Under the pieces are notes generated by a model that worked only from the letters and a program-made list of their open reading frames with translations, was not told where the DNA came from and searched no databases. A program made the position numbers and the translations under genes. A stretch of 64,000 nt of DNA from Panax quinquefolius. Lineage: Eukaryota; Streptophyta; Magnoliopsida; Apiales; Araliaceae. Positions 11,229 to 23,236 of the stretch are shown here, in pieces (positions within the stretch are counted from its first letter, which is position 1; every line of letters begins with the position of its first letter). The stretch is taken from NCBI GenBank assembly GCA_020205615.1, contig CM035153.1, positions 100,027,735-100,091,734 on the forward strand, in the 5' to 3' direction.

Positions 11229-12250
11229 TGCCTCCAAGACGTCAACCACGACAAAGAACCTCTGAGGGGTCTACCAATAATAACAATGCTAATGCTAACC
11301 TAGTTCAACAGTTGGAGACATTACTGACGGGGGGCTCTACAGAATCAACCACAGAACCAAGATGTGACTTTTAAGGATTTCAAGGCGGTTGGACCACCAG
11401 AATTCTGTGGATCCATGAATCCAGTTGAGGCACAGACTTGTATCATGGAAATAGAAAAGGTTTTCGATGTTGCTAGGGTAGGTGAAAACCAAAAAACTGC
11501 TTTTGCGACATTTATGTTGAAAGCAGAACCCAGTTATTGGTGGCAAGCAAACAAAACCCGAGGAGATCAGGGAGTGATAACTTAGGATAGGTTCAAAAAA
11601 ATATATTTTGAGACCTATTTTCTAGAGAGTTCAAAGAATTAAATGGAGGTCCTGTTTTTAGAATTGAAGCAGGGTGCGATGACGGTGTCGGAATATGCGG
11701 AGAAAATCCATGAGTTGGCAAAGTTTGTGCTATATCAAGTTAACACAGACAAGCTCAAGGCAAGAAGGTTTAAATAGGGACTGAAGCCCTGGTTGTACAA
11801 CAGAGTCTACGTGTTTCAGTTGAAGACGTTTGCAGTGGTGCTTGAGAAGGCGATTATCGCTGGAGGAGGAAGCGATGCCATAACGAAGTACAATCAGGAA
11901 TAAAGAAAGAAGAAGAGTGAGAATGAAGTTAAAACTGATGGTAGCAATGGTGGAAATAATAATAACCCAAAGAGGAAGTGGAATGCGAGTGTTGGGGCTG
12001 GAAGTTAACAGAGTAACTAGCAAAAAATAAAATTTGAAGCGTGTGCTACATGTGGGAAAAATCACACTGACATGTGCTTGAAGGGTAAACGAGTGTGCTT
12101 CAACTATGGCCAAGAGGGTCACATTGCTCCGAATTTCCATCAACTGAAGAAGAATGCTTGTTATACTTGCAGGTCAAAGGATCATCTTGCTCGCGAGTGA
12201 CCTAAGAAGAAAGCTGAAGATGCAATAAAAAGCAAGGGAGGTGGCAGTGG
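11229..12250 (+). pseudogene. E2 gag polyprotein (broken)
   Basis: Starts MPPRRQPRQRT at 11229, a typical chromovirus gag start. A frameshift at about 11335 is followed by the capsid core (FKAVGPPEFCGSMNPVEAQ, FATFMLKAEPSYWW at 11364-11585). After stops comes the LELKQGAMTVSEYAEKIHEL segment (~11650-11725). A knuckle region lies at about 12045-12200 with CATCGKNHTDMC, CFNYGQEGHIAPNF and CYTCRSKDHLARE. The middle knuckle has Cys-to-Tyr and Cys-to-Phe changes and the last ends at a stop. Nearly all premature stops are TAG, TAA or TGA in place of CAG, CAA, CGA or TGG, pointing to C-to-T decay. Confidence 0.85.
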
Positions 12251-12660
12251 AGGTACGTTAGCTATTGCTGGACCAACGTCATCAAACAGACCCACAGCCA
12301 GAACCTTTAACATGACTGTGCAGGACACGGTGCAATCAAAAGATGTTGTGTCAGGTATTATCCCAATCAATGATATAAATGCATATGTATTATTTGATTC
12401 GGGTGCTACTTGTTTGTTTATATCTGATGAATTTACTAAGAGGTTAGGATTGCCTAGTGAAGAGTTGAATTTCCCTTTGAACATAAAAATTGTGAATATG
12501 GAGGTGATTCCTGTTAGATTCATATACAAGAATTGTAAGGTGAATATTATGACAATAGATTTAATCCCAATTAAACTTGGAGAGTTTGATGTCATATTGG
12601 GAATGGATTGACTATTCAATTATGGAGCGATAATTGATTGCTAAAAGAAAAGTATAAACT
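12251..12660 (+). pseudogene. E2 aspartic protease (broken)
   Basis: The frame from 12312 reads VSGIIPINDINAYVLFDSGA with the active-site DSGA, then FTKRLGLPSEELNFPL, and ends FDVILGMD before a TGA at 12609, where family members continue with W-L (TGG to TGA). The catalytic Asp is present. It would process the gag-pol product; the stop separates it from reverse transcriptase. Confidence 0.82.
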
Positions 12661-13436
12661 TTATGACGCCGTCAAAGGTAGTCTTTTATGGTAGCAAATC
12701 TCCTAGACAAGCGAGATGTCTGACGATTATGCAGGTCAAGAAGTTGTTGAGTCAAGGCTATGTAGGATATTTAGCTTACATAGTTGATACTCAAAGAAAG
12801 GGTGTGAAACTGGAAGAGATACCAGTTGTTAGGGATTTTGCGGACGTATTTTCGGAAGATTTTCTAGGACTTCCGCCTTTTCAAAGAGATTGAATTCGTC
12901 ATCGATTTAGCACCAGGGACTACTCTGATATCGAAGGCCCCGTACATGATGGCTCTAGTAGAGATGAAGGAACTAATGGTATAACTTCAAAAGATGCTAG
13001 AAAAGAAGTATATTCAGTGAGTGTATCACTGTGGGGAGCGCCGATATTATTTGTGAAGAAGAAGGATGGGTCAATGCGTCTTTGCATTGATTATAGAGAG
13101 TTAAACAAAGTCACTATTAAGAATAAGTATATGTTACCAAGAATAGATGATTTGTTTGATCAATTAAAAAGAGCCAAGTACTTCTCGAAGATAGATTTGA
13201 GAAGTGGGTATCATTAATTAAAAGTAAGGAAGGAGGATGTACCAAAACAACATTCAGAACTCGGTATGGACACTACGAGTTTTTGGTAATGTCTTTTGGT
13301 TTGACCAATGCCCCTACAACATTCATGGATTTGATGAACAGGGCGTTTAGACTATTTTTAGACAAGTTTGTGGTGGTATTCATTGATGATATTCTGGTGT
13401 AATCCAAATCTCAAGAGGAACACGTGGAACATTTAT
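12661..13436 (+). pseudogene. E2 reverse transcriptase, N-terminal part up to the N1 insertion
   Basis: Contains the pre-RT linker IPVVRDFADVFSEDFLGLPP, a frameshift near 12893, and [19 protein letters not shown]. It continues with [33 protein letters not shown] (first catalytic Asp; stop at 13215), then [20 protein letters not shown] in another frame. The catalytic [10 protein letters not shown] lies at about 13370-13401, followed by TAA. The gene is cut at 13436 by N1 and its thumb resumes at 61425. At least three frame breaks are visible, so it is dead apart from the insertion. Confidence 0.85.
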
Positions 13437-15776
13437 TGTAACGCCCCGAAATCCAGTTTATCTTCACACCCAGATTTTGTGCATCACGAGTACATCTCCT
13501 TCCAAACATACATCATTATATAGTGAATTATAACAACATACATTCTCTAATCCCAGGTTCTAATACCTTATAACCTCGTTCATTACAAATAATGATAATT
13601 ATTCTTTACATCTTAAAAGAGTGACTTTCATCCGCCACATACATAACAGTTCATTAAACTATTCTTCATTATAAGTATTGGCTTGATCTTTACACTCATT
13701 CATATACTGAATGACACTTTATCTGGATGCCGGTCAACTTGATCTTTACGGGATCCTTAAGTTCTTCTACTCGTACGCTAAAAATGTTTTTCATTTAAAG
13801 TAAGTGTGAGAATTCAATTGCTCAGCAAGTCATAGCAGTTGAATAAACAACCTTAAGAATTTAAACATTCCTTTACAACTTCAATAACCGAACAAAGGTT
13901 ATGAAGCAACTTGAATAATAGGAATAATTCTGATTCTTATCATTTTAAAACATTAGTCACATTCACTTTGAAATACTTTCATTCTTCTACCTTTTTCATA
14001 CACATTCTGTCTGGCTAGAATCATTAGCATAGACTTAACAATAAAGGTTCATGATTAAATAGAACATTTTCATATTGAACAATTCAATCACAGAATAATT
14101 CATCTCATTGAAACACGAAGTGTTAAAATTATGGCACAAGGCCTCATACGTTCTACCACCTTGTACAAATATCACACATTTGTATATAGCTAAAACTTCT
14201 CAATTTCAACATCTCAGAAAGTTTAAGAAACTAGTATTCATTTACAATATTAATGAAGTTAGGAAACTTGCCTTACACACAACTATAGCTTACAGTTTAT
14301 GCTGAACTGCTTATTGAAATCCCTATATAACACATAAGGAAACAACACATACACCAATTAGTCATATATATTTGACTTACGCATTAGTTTAAACTTAACT
14401 TTACTTGTTAGGGTTCGCGTTCTTGCAATCTAAGTTTACGCGACCAACTTTCTTTACTGCTTTACGGTGTTATGACATACGAAGATGTCTTACTCATACG
14501 ATCATCATCTTTGATGATTTACATTCTTATATTCTTCTTATAACTTTTCTAGGACTTATTACACATCGAATCTCTACTAGTAGTCCATCTGGTACTCTGA
14601 GTGGTTTCCCATAACTAACTAACAAACTAGTTTCCCGTCTCATCTACACTGTCTTTCACATCGAGTTAGATCGGTTGCCAGTTGCGTATATACCTCCGCT
14701 CTTTGAAGGAATTGTTTAGCCCAACGCCCATATGTCAACCATTAAATATTATGATTGTACCACAATCTAAACTTAACTTAACTTATTCGAACCATTAAAG
14801 CTATAATTCTTAATAAGTTGATTCACATTCCTTATGGCTTTCAGGCAGCTAAATGCCATACCTCAGGATTTATTCCTTATTGTCTAAGTCATACAGTCTT
14901 TTGTATACTCAAAATGATCATTCAATGTTAATGTTATGAGTTCATAGTATTAAACATTTTACATTACCTTATTCATATCTTATAACATTCGGTTCATTCG
15001 ACACGAAACGTCATCTTAGTTATTATTATTAACTCGGCTTCTTAACGTTATACGTCATAATTCAGTTTCTTCACCATTCACAGGTTTAATCATTAATCTT
15101 TATTACTTTACGGTCAAACCATACACGGTGTGTAGGTCCTGCCCATTTAATATTCATGTACACTCAACCTTCACGTCGGTTAAAGTGTTTAACGTTTACA
15201 TCTCATTTTAACATTATCTATCCGACTCACACTCGGACTTTCATTAATCTTATTACCAATCATTACAACTTTCATGATAATTCATATCTTACTTACTACC
15301 TTCGCCAATGTTTAAGTTATACCACCAATGTATACTTAGAACGTTCGTTCGACACAACTACGATTCACGAGGATCGTTTACGTATTTTGCGTTCATATTG
15401 ATCATCACTTCACCTCTCGTTCAACCTTTACCCATGGTTTTAATCACTTTCATTCGTTATCCATTACATGAACCCCAAGTTCATTATTCTTTCTTAATGT
15501 TTAAGCCAACTAGTTCATTGTATGCTAAGACCGATCGTTCATCGTAACTACGTTACGTTTACATTCTTTGTCTTTTAATTCCATTCAATCTTTCCATTCA
15601 ACTTTCATTAAAGGTTTAAATCACTTAATTAAGTATTACATTAGGTGAACTATATGTTCGTTATCTTGCCTTATACTTTCCCCCAGGAGTTAAGCAATTA
15701 AAAGCTCTTCCCTGGGTTTTGCCCTGCACCGGCGCTGCGGTGCCGGTTCCTTTGTTATATCTGGCGATGCAGCATA
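13437..15776 (-). repeat. N1 3' LTR, segment a
   Basis: Matches 47312-49622 along its length (for example TGTAACGCCCCGAAATCC at both starts, and CACGGTGTGTAGGTCCTRCCC near 15126 and 49011). It is non-coding; the short frames inside are not conserved as proteins. It ends in a locally GC-rich stretch containing CCGGCGCTGCGGTGCCGG, right before E4. The remainder of this LTR is 43851-45684. Confidence 0.82.
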
Positions 15777-18443
15777 TGTGAGGCCCCTAAAATAGGTATA
15801 CATCACCAAATCTGAGTCACCAAATACGTGGTACAGAAATCAAATACAAACTTCTTTTATAGAATACAACAAAACGAAGCTGAGAGTTTTTACATGAATA
15901 TTGTCTAATAGACAGTATTTAAACTCAAAAAGGAGTCCTCATTATAATTATTATCACACTATTTTATAAAATGGTGAGGACTACTACAGCCACCATCTCG
16001 GACCATCACTCCGTTCCCCGACTAGTCCAGGCTACGTTCTCATTTCCTGAAGAGAACAATGAAAGCAAAAGGGTGAGCTCAACTAGCCCAGTAAGAAATA
16101 TTATGACTAAGATAATGCAGAATAAATTATCGTTAGCCTTCAGTAGTGTTAAACTGATAAAATATAATAAACATCAAGTTTAACTACAGATGAACAAGCA
16201 ATCCATTAGAAGAGTCAAGTAGAGCATGAAATCTACTATCTTCTATGATTTAAGAGTTTATCATAAATTTTATCGCTGAGACTCAGCTTAATAAATAAAC
16301 CACATCATTGAATCATCCCTGCACTACAGGCCAAGGATATTCATTAGTATCATGACCACGAATTATCCACGCACTACGGGACAAGGATATTCGTGTTTTC
16401 ATCTATGGTCATGATCATCTTAGCAACTGTCCATCAATGCACTACAGGACAAGGATATTCGTGTTTTCATCTATGGTCATGATCATACTAGCAACTGTCC
16501 ATCAATGCACTACGGGCCAATGAGGACTTTTACCACATTATTTGTAACATTACGGGTCATGATTATATCGAATGATCCTTGGTCATAATCATACCAATTA
16601 ACAGTCCATCTATGCACTACGGCCAAAGATGACTTTCATCACAATATAAGTATGAGGATGATGACAATTTTATAAAAATTCAATTAAATGAAAGCAAAGG
16701 ATAAATATTAATGATTTATAATTTAATTTATCCAGAATTCAATAATGTCCAAATTATCAACATGATACTGCTTTGTAGAGTAAAATTCAAGAATAATATT
16801 GTATCAAAAATGATTTGGACCGAAAAGAAATCAATTTTTGTTATGAATAGTACTCTGGGTGAATAGTACCTGAGTGAATAGTATCCCGTGAATAGTACTT
16901 CAGGAATAGTACCCATAAATAGTACTTTGTAAATAGTACTTCATAAATAGTACCTGTGAATAGTACTTTATAAATAGTACCCCATGAATAGTACTTTGTG
17001 AATAGTACCGTATAAATGAATAGTACTCATAGACAATACTCCGGCATGAAAAGCTTAAAATTTAACAAGAATGTGCAAAAAATATCCTTGTGAAACTATA
17101 CTAGATGAAGCACAAATTTCAAGGATATTCTACTAATTTCACGGAGTATAGAAGCAATACTTTAACAAAATGAGGGTATAATCAGGAATATAAGACGAAA
17201 TAATATTACTCACATACTACAGAGTATGAAAGAAAATATTATTCCCTATAAATACAGAACAAAAATAATATCCCTTACCTTAGAAGAAGACTGGATACTG
17301 AAATAGTGAAGTAGTGGAATACTCTTCTTCTTTCCCTCTATAGATTCTCTCTCTATAATTGTTCTTCTGAGTCTTAGTGAATTAGTGAAAATGAAAGAAG
17401 AATGAGCTTCTATTTTTAGGAAAATATAGTTTCGATAATTGCACGTTTTGGGGCTCGAATTATTACAGTATAGTACCTTCATCTATACCTCCATTTTTAA
17501 TTTAGTCCTGCAAGTGTTATCAATCTTGCACCACCTCCCCTAATAGTACACACATGTGAATCAATAGTTCCATACATGTGAATTAACAATAAATTTGCAT
17601 GTGAACTAATAGCAATTAATTGCTTATTTATCCGATTAATTACCCAATTGGTCAATATAACATCCAGAAATCAATTATTATCGAAATAAATATCGATTTC
17701 CACTAACACAAATAATCCCAACACAATGGAAATATTCATTTCATCTTTAATCAACACGAACTTAATCATCAATAATATTATAACTCACAATATTTAACAA
17801 CCAGATCATTTCCAGGAAAGAAGGGGCTTTCCGATAAAGATTTCTCCCTATTGGCGTGCAATTAGGTGATCAAACCCCTTTCCTCGACAGAACTTTCTAG
17901 ACATCGTCAATATTGCAAATAATAATATGAATAACTTTGTCGTCTCAATTATTGATTTGATAATATAAAATATTATGTAGATGATATCGTGACAATAATT
18001 GAATCAATAATATGAGAGATATTATGCAGCAATTACTGTAGCAATAATTGAGTATAACTGAGTGACTTCTCACGTAAGCATCAATAATCAATACCGTGTG
18101 CTACTATGCAACCACGCGTATTACTGTACTTTTAATACGAGGTAGTTCAACATTTTAACGGTAAAACCTTTGTCGTTATTTTTATAAAAAGATATTTCTG
18201 TCGTTTTCTAACTACGATTATACTTCCGTTGTGGGGTCCACTAATGATTATGTCGTTGTACGAATATTCCCTGTTAAAAAGAATATTCCCCGACCAATCG
18301 AATATTTTAAAACCACTTACTTACTTTGCAAAATTTGTAAATATTACCCATAACTATAACATTATATCAAATCCACACCATAATATTCAAAAATATATTT
18401 CGAGAAAAAAATAATCTTTATTCATAAAACTTAGGGTCTTACA
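15777..18443 (-). repeat. E4 3' LTR
   Basis: 2667 bp, plus-strand ends TGTGAGGCCCC and GTCTTACA. It matches 36026-36845 + 42073-43850. The position equivalent to the TATA box of the 5' copy (TATAAATA, 42825-42818) reads TAAAAATA here (17418-17411). Internal repeat blocks are annotated separately. No gene is visible; an array of CACTAC-GGCCAAGGATATTC words runs from about 16320 to 16630. Confidence 0.85.
16845..17035 (-). repeat. GAATAGTAC short tandem array in E4 3' LTR
   Basis: About 13 tandem variants of a 12-19-base unit around GAATAGTACYY (minus strand GTACTATTC). The same array recurs in the other LTRs of these families: 42250-42430, 53765-53985, 51245-51330 and 32000-32200, with different copy numbers. 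Confidence 0.8.
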
Positions 18444-18454
18444 ACCTCCCCTTC

Positions 18455-19753
18455 TTATGAAATTTCATCCTCGAAATTAGGGTACGTACCTGGTATGTCG
18501 AAGAGGTGAGGATACCTTGACTTCATTTCAGATTCTAACTCCCAGGTCATTTCCTCAACATCGTGGCTTCTCCACAAAACTTTGACTTGAGGTATAACCT
18601 TGGAGCGTAGAATTTGATCCTTCTTATCCAAGATTTTAACAGGTACCTCTTCATACGTTAAATCTTCAGCTATCTCGTCCAATTCTAATTTAATAATGTG
18701 GTTCGGGTCTTTCACATATTTACGTAACATAGATATGTGAAAAATATTATGAACACGAGACATACTTGGCGGTAAGGCGAGTCTATAGTCCACAGTTCCT
18801 ACTCGGTCAAGGATTTCGAATGGCCCAATGAATTGAGGATTGAGCTTTCCTTTCTTTCCAAATCTTGTAACTCCTTTCCATGGAGCAACACGTAACAACA
18901 CATGATCTCCAACATTAAATTTCACGTCCTTTCGATGAAGATCAGCATAACTCTTTTGTCGATCTTGTGAGATTTTTATACGTTGCTAGATCATTTGAAT
19001 CTTTTCTGTTATCATGCGTACCAAATCCGGTCCCAACAATGTTGCTTCACCCACATCATCCCAGCATACTAGAGAACGATATTTGCATCCATACAATGCC
19101 TCGAATGGATCCATGCCAATACTTGCTTGATAACTATTGTTGTAGGAGAATTCCACCAATGGCAAGAACTTTTCCCAACTTCCTTTGAAGTCAAGGACAC
19201 AAAGTCTTAATAGATTTTCAAGAGTTTGAATTATCCTCTCTGACTGCCCGTCCATTTGAGGATGATATGACAAACTAAATCATAAATCCGTGCCCATAGC
19301 TTTTTGCAAACTAACCCAAAATCGTGAAGTGAATCTTGGGTCTCGATCAGAATCTATGGATACTGGCATACCATGCAGTCTTAGAATCTCATTTATGTAA
19401 ATACGAGCAAGACATTCAAGTGAATAAGTTTCTTGTATTGGCAAGAAATGAGCAGACTTGGTTAATCTATCAACAATAACCCAAATTGCATCAATTCCTT
19501 AAGAAACCTTGGGAATACCAGTAACAAAATTCATGGTAATGTGCTCCCACTTCCATTCTGGAATTTTAAGTGGTTGCAATGGACCTTTTTGCACTTGATG
19601 CTCTGCCTTGACACATTGACACGTTAAACACCTTGAGATAAACTCCGCGATCTCTCTTTTTATATTACTCCACCAAAATGTATGTCGAAGATCACGATAC
19701 ATTTTGGTACTCCCAGGATGGATTATAAACGGTGTGTTGTGCACTTCCATCAT
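18455..19753 (-). pseudogene. E4 integrase with chromodomain-like tail (broken, catalytic Asp lost)
   Basis: Inserts element cDNA. The minus-strand zinc-binding part at 19753-19620 has HNTPFIIHPGSTKMY and CLTCQ. The core has ITMNFVTGIP (~19530), where the family has MDF, so the first catalytic Asp is Asn (GAT to AAT). The second acid is in [11 protein letters not shown] (~19345), the third in DGQSERIIQTLE (~19250). Stops occur at 19499 and about 19275. The C-terminus (18925-18455) has GDHVLLRVAPWKG, the GPF motif RFGKKGKLNPQFIGPFEIL, and the chromo-like KVLWRSHDVEEMTWELE, ending FEDEIS. Chromodomains guide insertion into methylated-histone chromatin, which may explain the nested targets. Confidence 0.88.
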
Positions 19754-19804
19754 GATCTTATACTTTAAATCAGGGTCGTTAGGAACACAAAGTCTGGATT
19801 TGAC

Positions 19805-20601
19805 TCAAAGTATTCCTTCTTCATTGATTCTTGCTTTTGGGATAGCACCTTCTTGTACTTTATTCTTCATACGCATAAGCTCCATGTCTGTAGCTTGAGC
19901 AACTTTAACTTTACCGATTAAAGTCAGTTCTACTTGTATATTTGCCATCATCACGTGGGTCCCTGGAGTCTTTAACTCTATCTCCATCCTTTGTAAGTCA
20001 TACAAAATGGGCCTTTGCGTTGACAATATCACACTCGTACCCGCATATGATCTTCTACTCAATGTGTCAGCTACCACGTTTGCTTTTCCAGGATGGTATT
20101 GAATTGTATGATCATAATCTTTCAACAGCTCAAGCCAACATCATTGCCGCATGTTGAGCTCATTTTGGGTGAAGAAATATCTGCGGCTTTTATGATCCGT
20201 ATAGATCTCCACTTTCTCCTCATATATGTAATGCCTCCAGATTTTAAGTGCGAAAACGATAGCTGCCAACTCTAGATCATGAGTAGGATAATTCCTCTCA
20301 TATTCTTTGAGTTGTCATGATGGGCTATTACTTTCCCATGGTGCATGAGAATACATCCTAACCCTCTGCCTGAAGCATCGCTGTAGATGACAAATCCCTC
20401 TGAACCAGATGGTATTGTCAGAACAGGTGCTGAAATGAGTCTCTTCTTGAGTTCTTGAAAACTCTTCTCACATTCCTCGCTCCAATCGAATTTTGTATCT
20501 TTCAGAGTTAACTGAGTTAATGGAGTGGCGTTTTGAGAAATCCCTTCTATGAATCTCCGGTAATAACCTGCTAAGCCAAGAAAGCTACATACTTCGGTCA
20601 C
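19805..20601 (-). pseudogene. E4 RNase H domain (broken)
   Basis: Follows reverse transcriptase on the minus strand. It has [17 protein letters not shown] (connection), [16 protein letters not shown], and [15 protein letters not shown] with the first catalytic Asp (~20385). After a frame disturbance near 20300 the family block HDLELAA is followed by the TDHKS region (~20200). The tail is [20 protein letters not shown] (~20120-20060), which ends the domain and leads into the integrase linker. Two or more stops or frameshifts break it. Confidence 0.85.
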
Positions 20602-20631
20602 TGACTTAAGTGGCTCCCAGATTTGAATTGC

Positions 20632-21431
20632 TTAAATCTTTGTCGGGTGAACAGATATTCCATGATTTGATATCATGTGACCAAGGAATGCTACTTCCTC
20701 AAGCCTGAACTCGCATTTCTTCAACTTAGCATAAAGCTTGTTTTCACGAAGCTTTTGGAGTATCAGCCTGAAGTGTTGTTCATGATCTTCACGACTTTTG
20801 GAATATATGAGCATGGCATCAATAAAGACGACCACAAAGTGATCCAAATATTCCTTGAATACTTGGTTCATCATATCCATGAAGGCAGCAGGAGCATTAG
20901 TCAATCCAAAAGACATGACAAGGAATTCGTAATGCCCGTATCGAGTTCTGAAAGCAGTCTTTGGAATATCATCAGTTTTAATCTTTAACTGATGATATCC
21001 AGAATGAAGATCGATCTTTGAAAAGAATTTGGCACCTTGCAACTGGTCAAACATGTCATCAATGTAAGGCAATGGGTACCTATTTTTGATGGTGACATGA
21101 TTTAACTCCCGATAATCAATACAAAGTCGCATACTCTCATCTTTCTTCTTCACGTTCTAGGACGAATGAACCCGAAGTCTAACAACTCCTATAGTTTGGT
21201 TTTTAACTCCTGAAGTTCAATAGGAGCCATTCGATATGGGGCTTTGGAAATGGGTTTTGTACCGGGTTCAAAGTCGATACAAAATTTGATTTCACGCTCT
21301 GGGGGTAGGCCAGGAAGTTCTTCAGGGAATACGTCAGGAAATTTATTAACAATAGAAATATCATTCAAATCTGACGTATTTTTATTTAAATCCATGACAT
21401 GGGCTAAGAAAGCTTGACAACCGTTTTTCAA
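20632..21431 (-). pseudogene. E4 reverse transcriptase with mutated active site
   Basis: On the minus strand, the linker VNKFPDVFPEELPGLPPERE (21431-21189) is followed, after a break near 21160, by [37 protein letters not shown] and [19 protein letters not shown]. The thumb includes [19 protein letters not shown], then a stop at 20632. The catalytic box reads FIDAMLIYS (~20820) instead of FIDDILIYS: the second metal-binding Asp is Ala. This frame stays open through the palm for 173 codons, so the substitution, not a frameshift, is its clearest lethal change. Confidence 0.88.
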
Positions 21432-21506
21432 TAAACGAATATCTTTATGGCTTGATACGACAGTGATTGACTTTAGTGGTTTGGTTGCTTGAATTCACAT
21501 AAAAGG

Positions 21507-21947
21507 TTAGATAGGAATATGAAAGCTAACAACCTTACGAAAATAATTAATTTTTACATGATGAGTAGTTAACCAATCAATCCCTAAAATCACATCAAAT
21601 GCAAGTATTTTTAAAGAGATAAGATTGACAGGTAATGTGCGGTTGCCGATTTGAATCAAACAAGACTTATAAACAGTGGATGTAATGAAGGTTTCTCCTA
21701 ACAGAGTTTCAACAGATAAGTCAAAGTCTAATTTCTCTAGAGTTAAATTTAAACATTGAGTGCAAGTAGGAGAAATAAAAGAATGAGTAGAACCGGTATC
21801 AAATAAGGTATAGACTTCGCTTGAGTTTATGATTAGCTTACCCGTGATGACCTCGTTCGGGTTCCTCACTTTTTGGGAGGTCACAACAAACACTCTCCCT
21901 TGAACTACCGACTTTGACTTCGGTGGGACAGCCTTTAGTTCCTCCAT
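21507..21947 (-). pseudogene. E4 aspartic protease (frame largely open)
   Basis: 146 codons on the minus strand: GRVFVVTSQKVRNPNEVITG, YTLFDTGSTHSFIS with an intact DTG active site (~21810), and ILAFDVILGIDWLTTHHVKI near the end. Length and motifs fit a chromovirus protease followed by the pre-RT linker. The upstream border with the gag knuckles is shifted by one frame. Possibly the best-preserved catalytic domain in E4. Confidence 0.85.
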
Positions 21948-21949
21948 CC

Positions 21950-23050
21950 CAGCTGGAATTGGCTTTACTGCATGACAAAATCGAGCTAGGTGACCTTCTC
22001 TTCCATAATTGTAACATGTTTTGGACTGCTGCGTACAGTTTGGACTGATGTGTCCCTCCCCTCCATATTTGTAGCATATAATCGGTGATCGCTCTCCTTC
22101 TTTAACAACGGGTGCTGGTGATGATGTCCTTCCATCATTATTGAATCTCCTCTTCTTGGAATTTCCACTTTTATTGCCTTGACCATGATTACCACCGAAG
22201 TGGTTACCATTTCTGGTATGTTGACTTCCTCTACGTTTGTTGTCACCGCTACGATGACTGCTACCACTGGTATTATCATTTTATCGGTTGCTCTCTCTTG
22301 GTTGGGTTGACTCATTATCACGCTCCAATAACTGAGCCCTATTTACAACATCTGAATACAAACACAGTTTGTGAGAAATGAGATATTGACGTATTCCAGG
22401 TTTCAAACCTCGCAGAAACATTCGCGTCATTCTCTCCTCATTATCAACCAAGTGGGACGCAAACCGGGATAACTCGGCAAACTTAGCTTCGTACTGCGAC
22501 ACGGTCATATTATTTTGTTCCAACTTGATGAACTCTACCTCCTTCATGTGACAAAAACTTTCAGGAAAGTACTTGTCGTTGAACAGTTCTTGGAACTTCT
22601 CCCAAGACATCTTCAGTGCAGCAGGCTGAGTACATTTTACTGATTCCCACCAGTAATCTGCCTCTCTTCGCAACATAAAGGTGGAAAAGGGAACCTTTTT
22701 CTCCTTAGAGCATCCCAATACATCAAATATCTTGGTGATCTGCTTTATCCACGTCTCCGTCTTAAGTGGTTTTGGCTCTCCCAAAAACTCCGGTGGTCCC
22801 AGCTCCTTGAACTGCTTAGCGGTGACCGTCTGAGAGTTGCCAATGTTTCCACCTGCATTTTGAGCAGGAGTCGTTCTCGCCTGATGTTGCATGAATTGCA
22901 TAAAGCCTCTGAACATCCCATCGTTCATCATTTGGTCAATGTTGTTGTTTTCCTGAGGATTATTGCCTTCCTGATGCACATTATCCTGGGTATTGATCAT
23001 TGGTGACTCAACGGTCTCATGTGCTTCATTGCTTATCTTAACATTTTAAG
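21950..23050 (-). pseudogene. E4 gag polyprotein (broken)
   Basis: Capsid/nucleocapsid precursor. A 239-codon open segment (23000-22281) contains MMNDGMFRGFMQFMQHQART, FKELGPPEFLGEPKPLKTET, FSTFMLRREADYWW and MTVSQYEAKFAELSRFASHL, the standard Retrotrans_gag landmarks. The ancestral start is probably the ATG at about 23057, where a TAA at codon 4 now follows. Two knuckles lie at 22085-21975: CYKYGGEGHISPNC and CYNYGREGHLARFC. Both have Tyr in place of the second Cys, so zinc binding is doubtful. A frameshift near 22300 separates capsid from knuckles. Confidence 0.85.
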
Positions 23051-23227
23051 ATGCCATTTTCAAACACTGCCACAAAATAATGGTTAATTGACATGCCACA
23101 TATTATCCCTATACTCTAACCGACCAATAAAATAACAAATAAGCTTAGGTAGGTCATACTAGCGAAGGATTTATCTGTCTCTCCCCCATAGTTCTAGTCT
23201 CATATCTTAGCCAGGGATCATATCCCT

Positions 23228-23236
23228 AAGCTTTGA
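23228..23236 (-). promoter_or_regulatory. E4 primer binding site, proximal piece (split by E5)
   Basis: On the minus strand the site reads TTTGGTATCAAAGC, an initiator-Met type. Its 3' piece (TCAAAGC plus target duplication) is here and its 5' piece lies at 36019-36025, next to E4's 5' LTR. E5 separates them with a TTTGA duplication (23232-23236 and 36014-36018). Confidence 0.85.

Larger units (their letters stand above)
7715..13436 (+). mobile_element. E2: Ty3/gypsy chromovirus, 5' half (split by N1)
   Basis: Plus-strand element, probably of the Tekay/Del type (inferred from an initiator-Met primer site, long LTR and chromodomain-like tail). It contains a partial 5' LTR, an extra acidic/coiled-coil ORF, gag, protease and the first part of reverse transcriptase. 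It stops at the fingers/palm end just after the catalytic IDD, where N1 begins; the reading continues in register at 61425. The flanks are TTTAT (13432-13436) and TTTAC (61425-61429), a 5-bp target duplication with one C/T difference. Confidence 0.85.

Noticed and set aside
11730..12143. 137-codon minus-strand open frame
   Set aside because: Antisense to E2 gag and its knuckle region; no protein family recognised.
12182..12619. 145-codon minus-strand open frame
   Set aside because: Exactly opposite the E2 protease, whose DSGA motif and family spacing explain the sequence; the antisense frame is a by-product.
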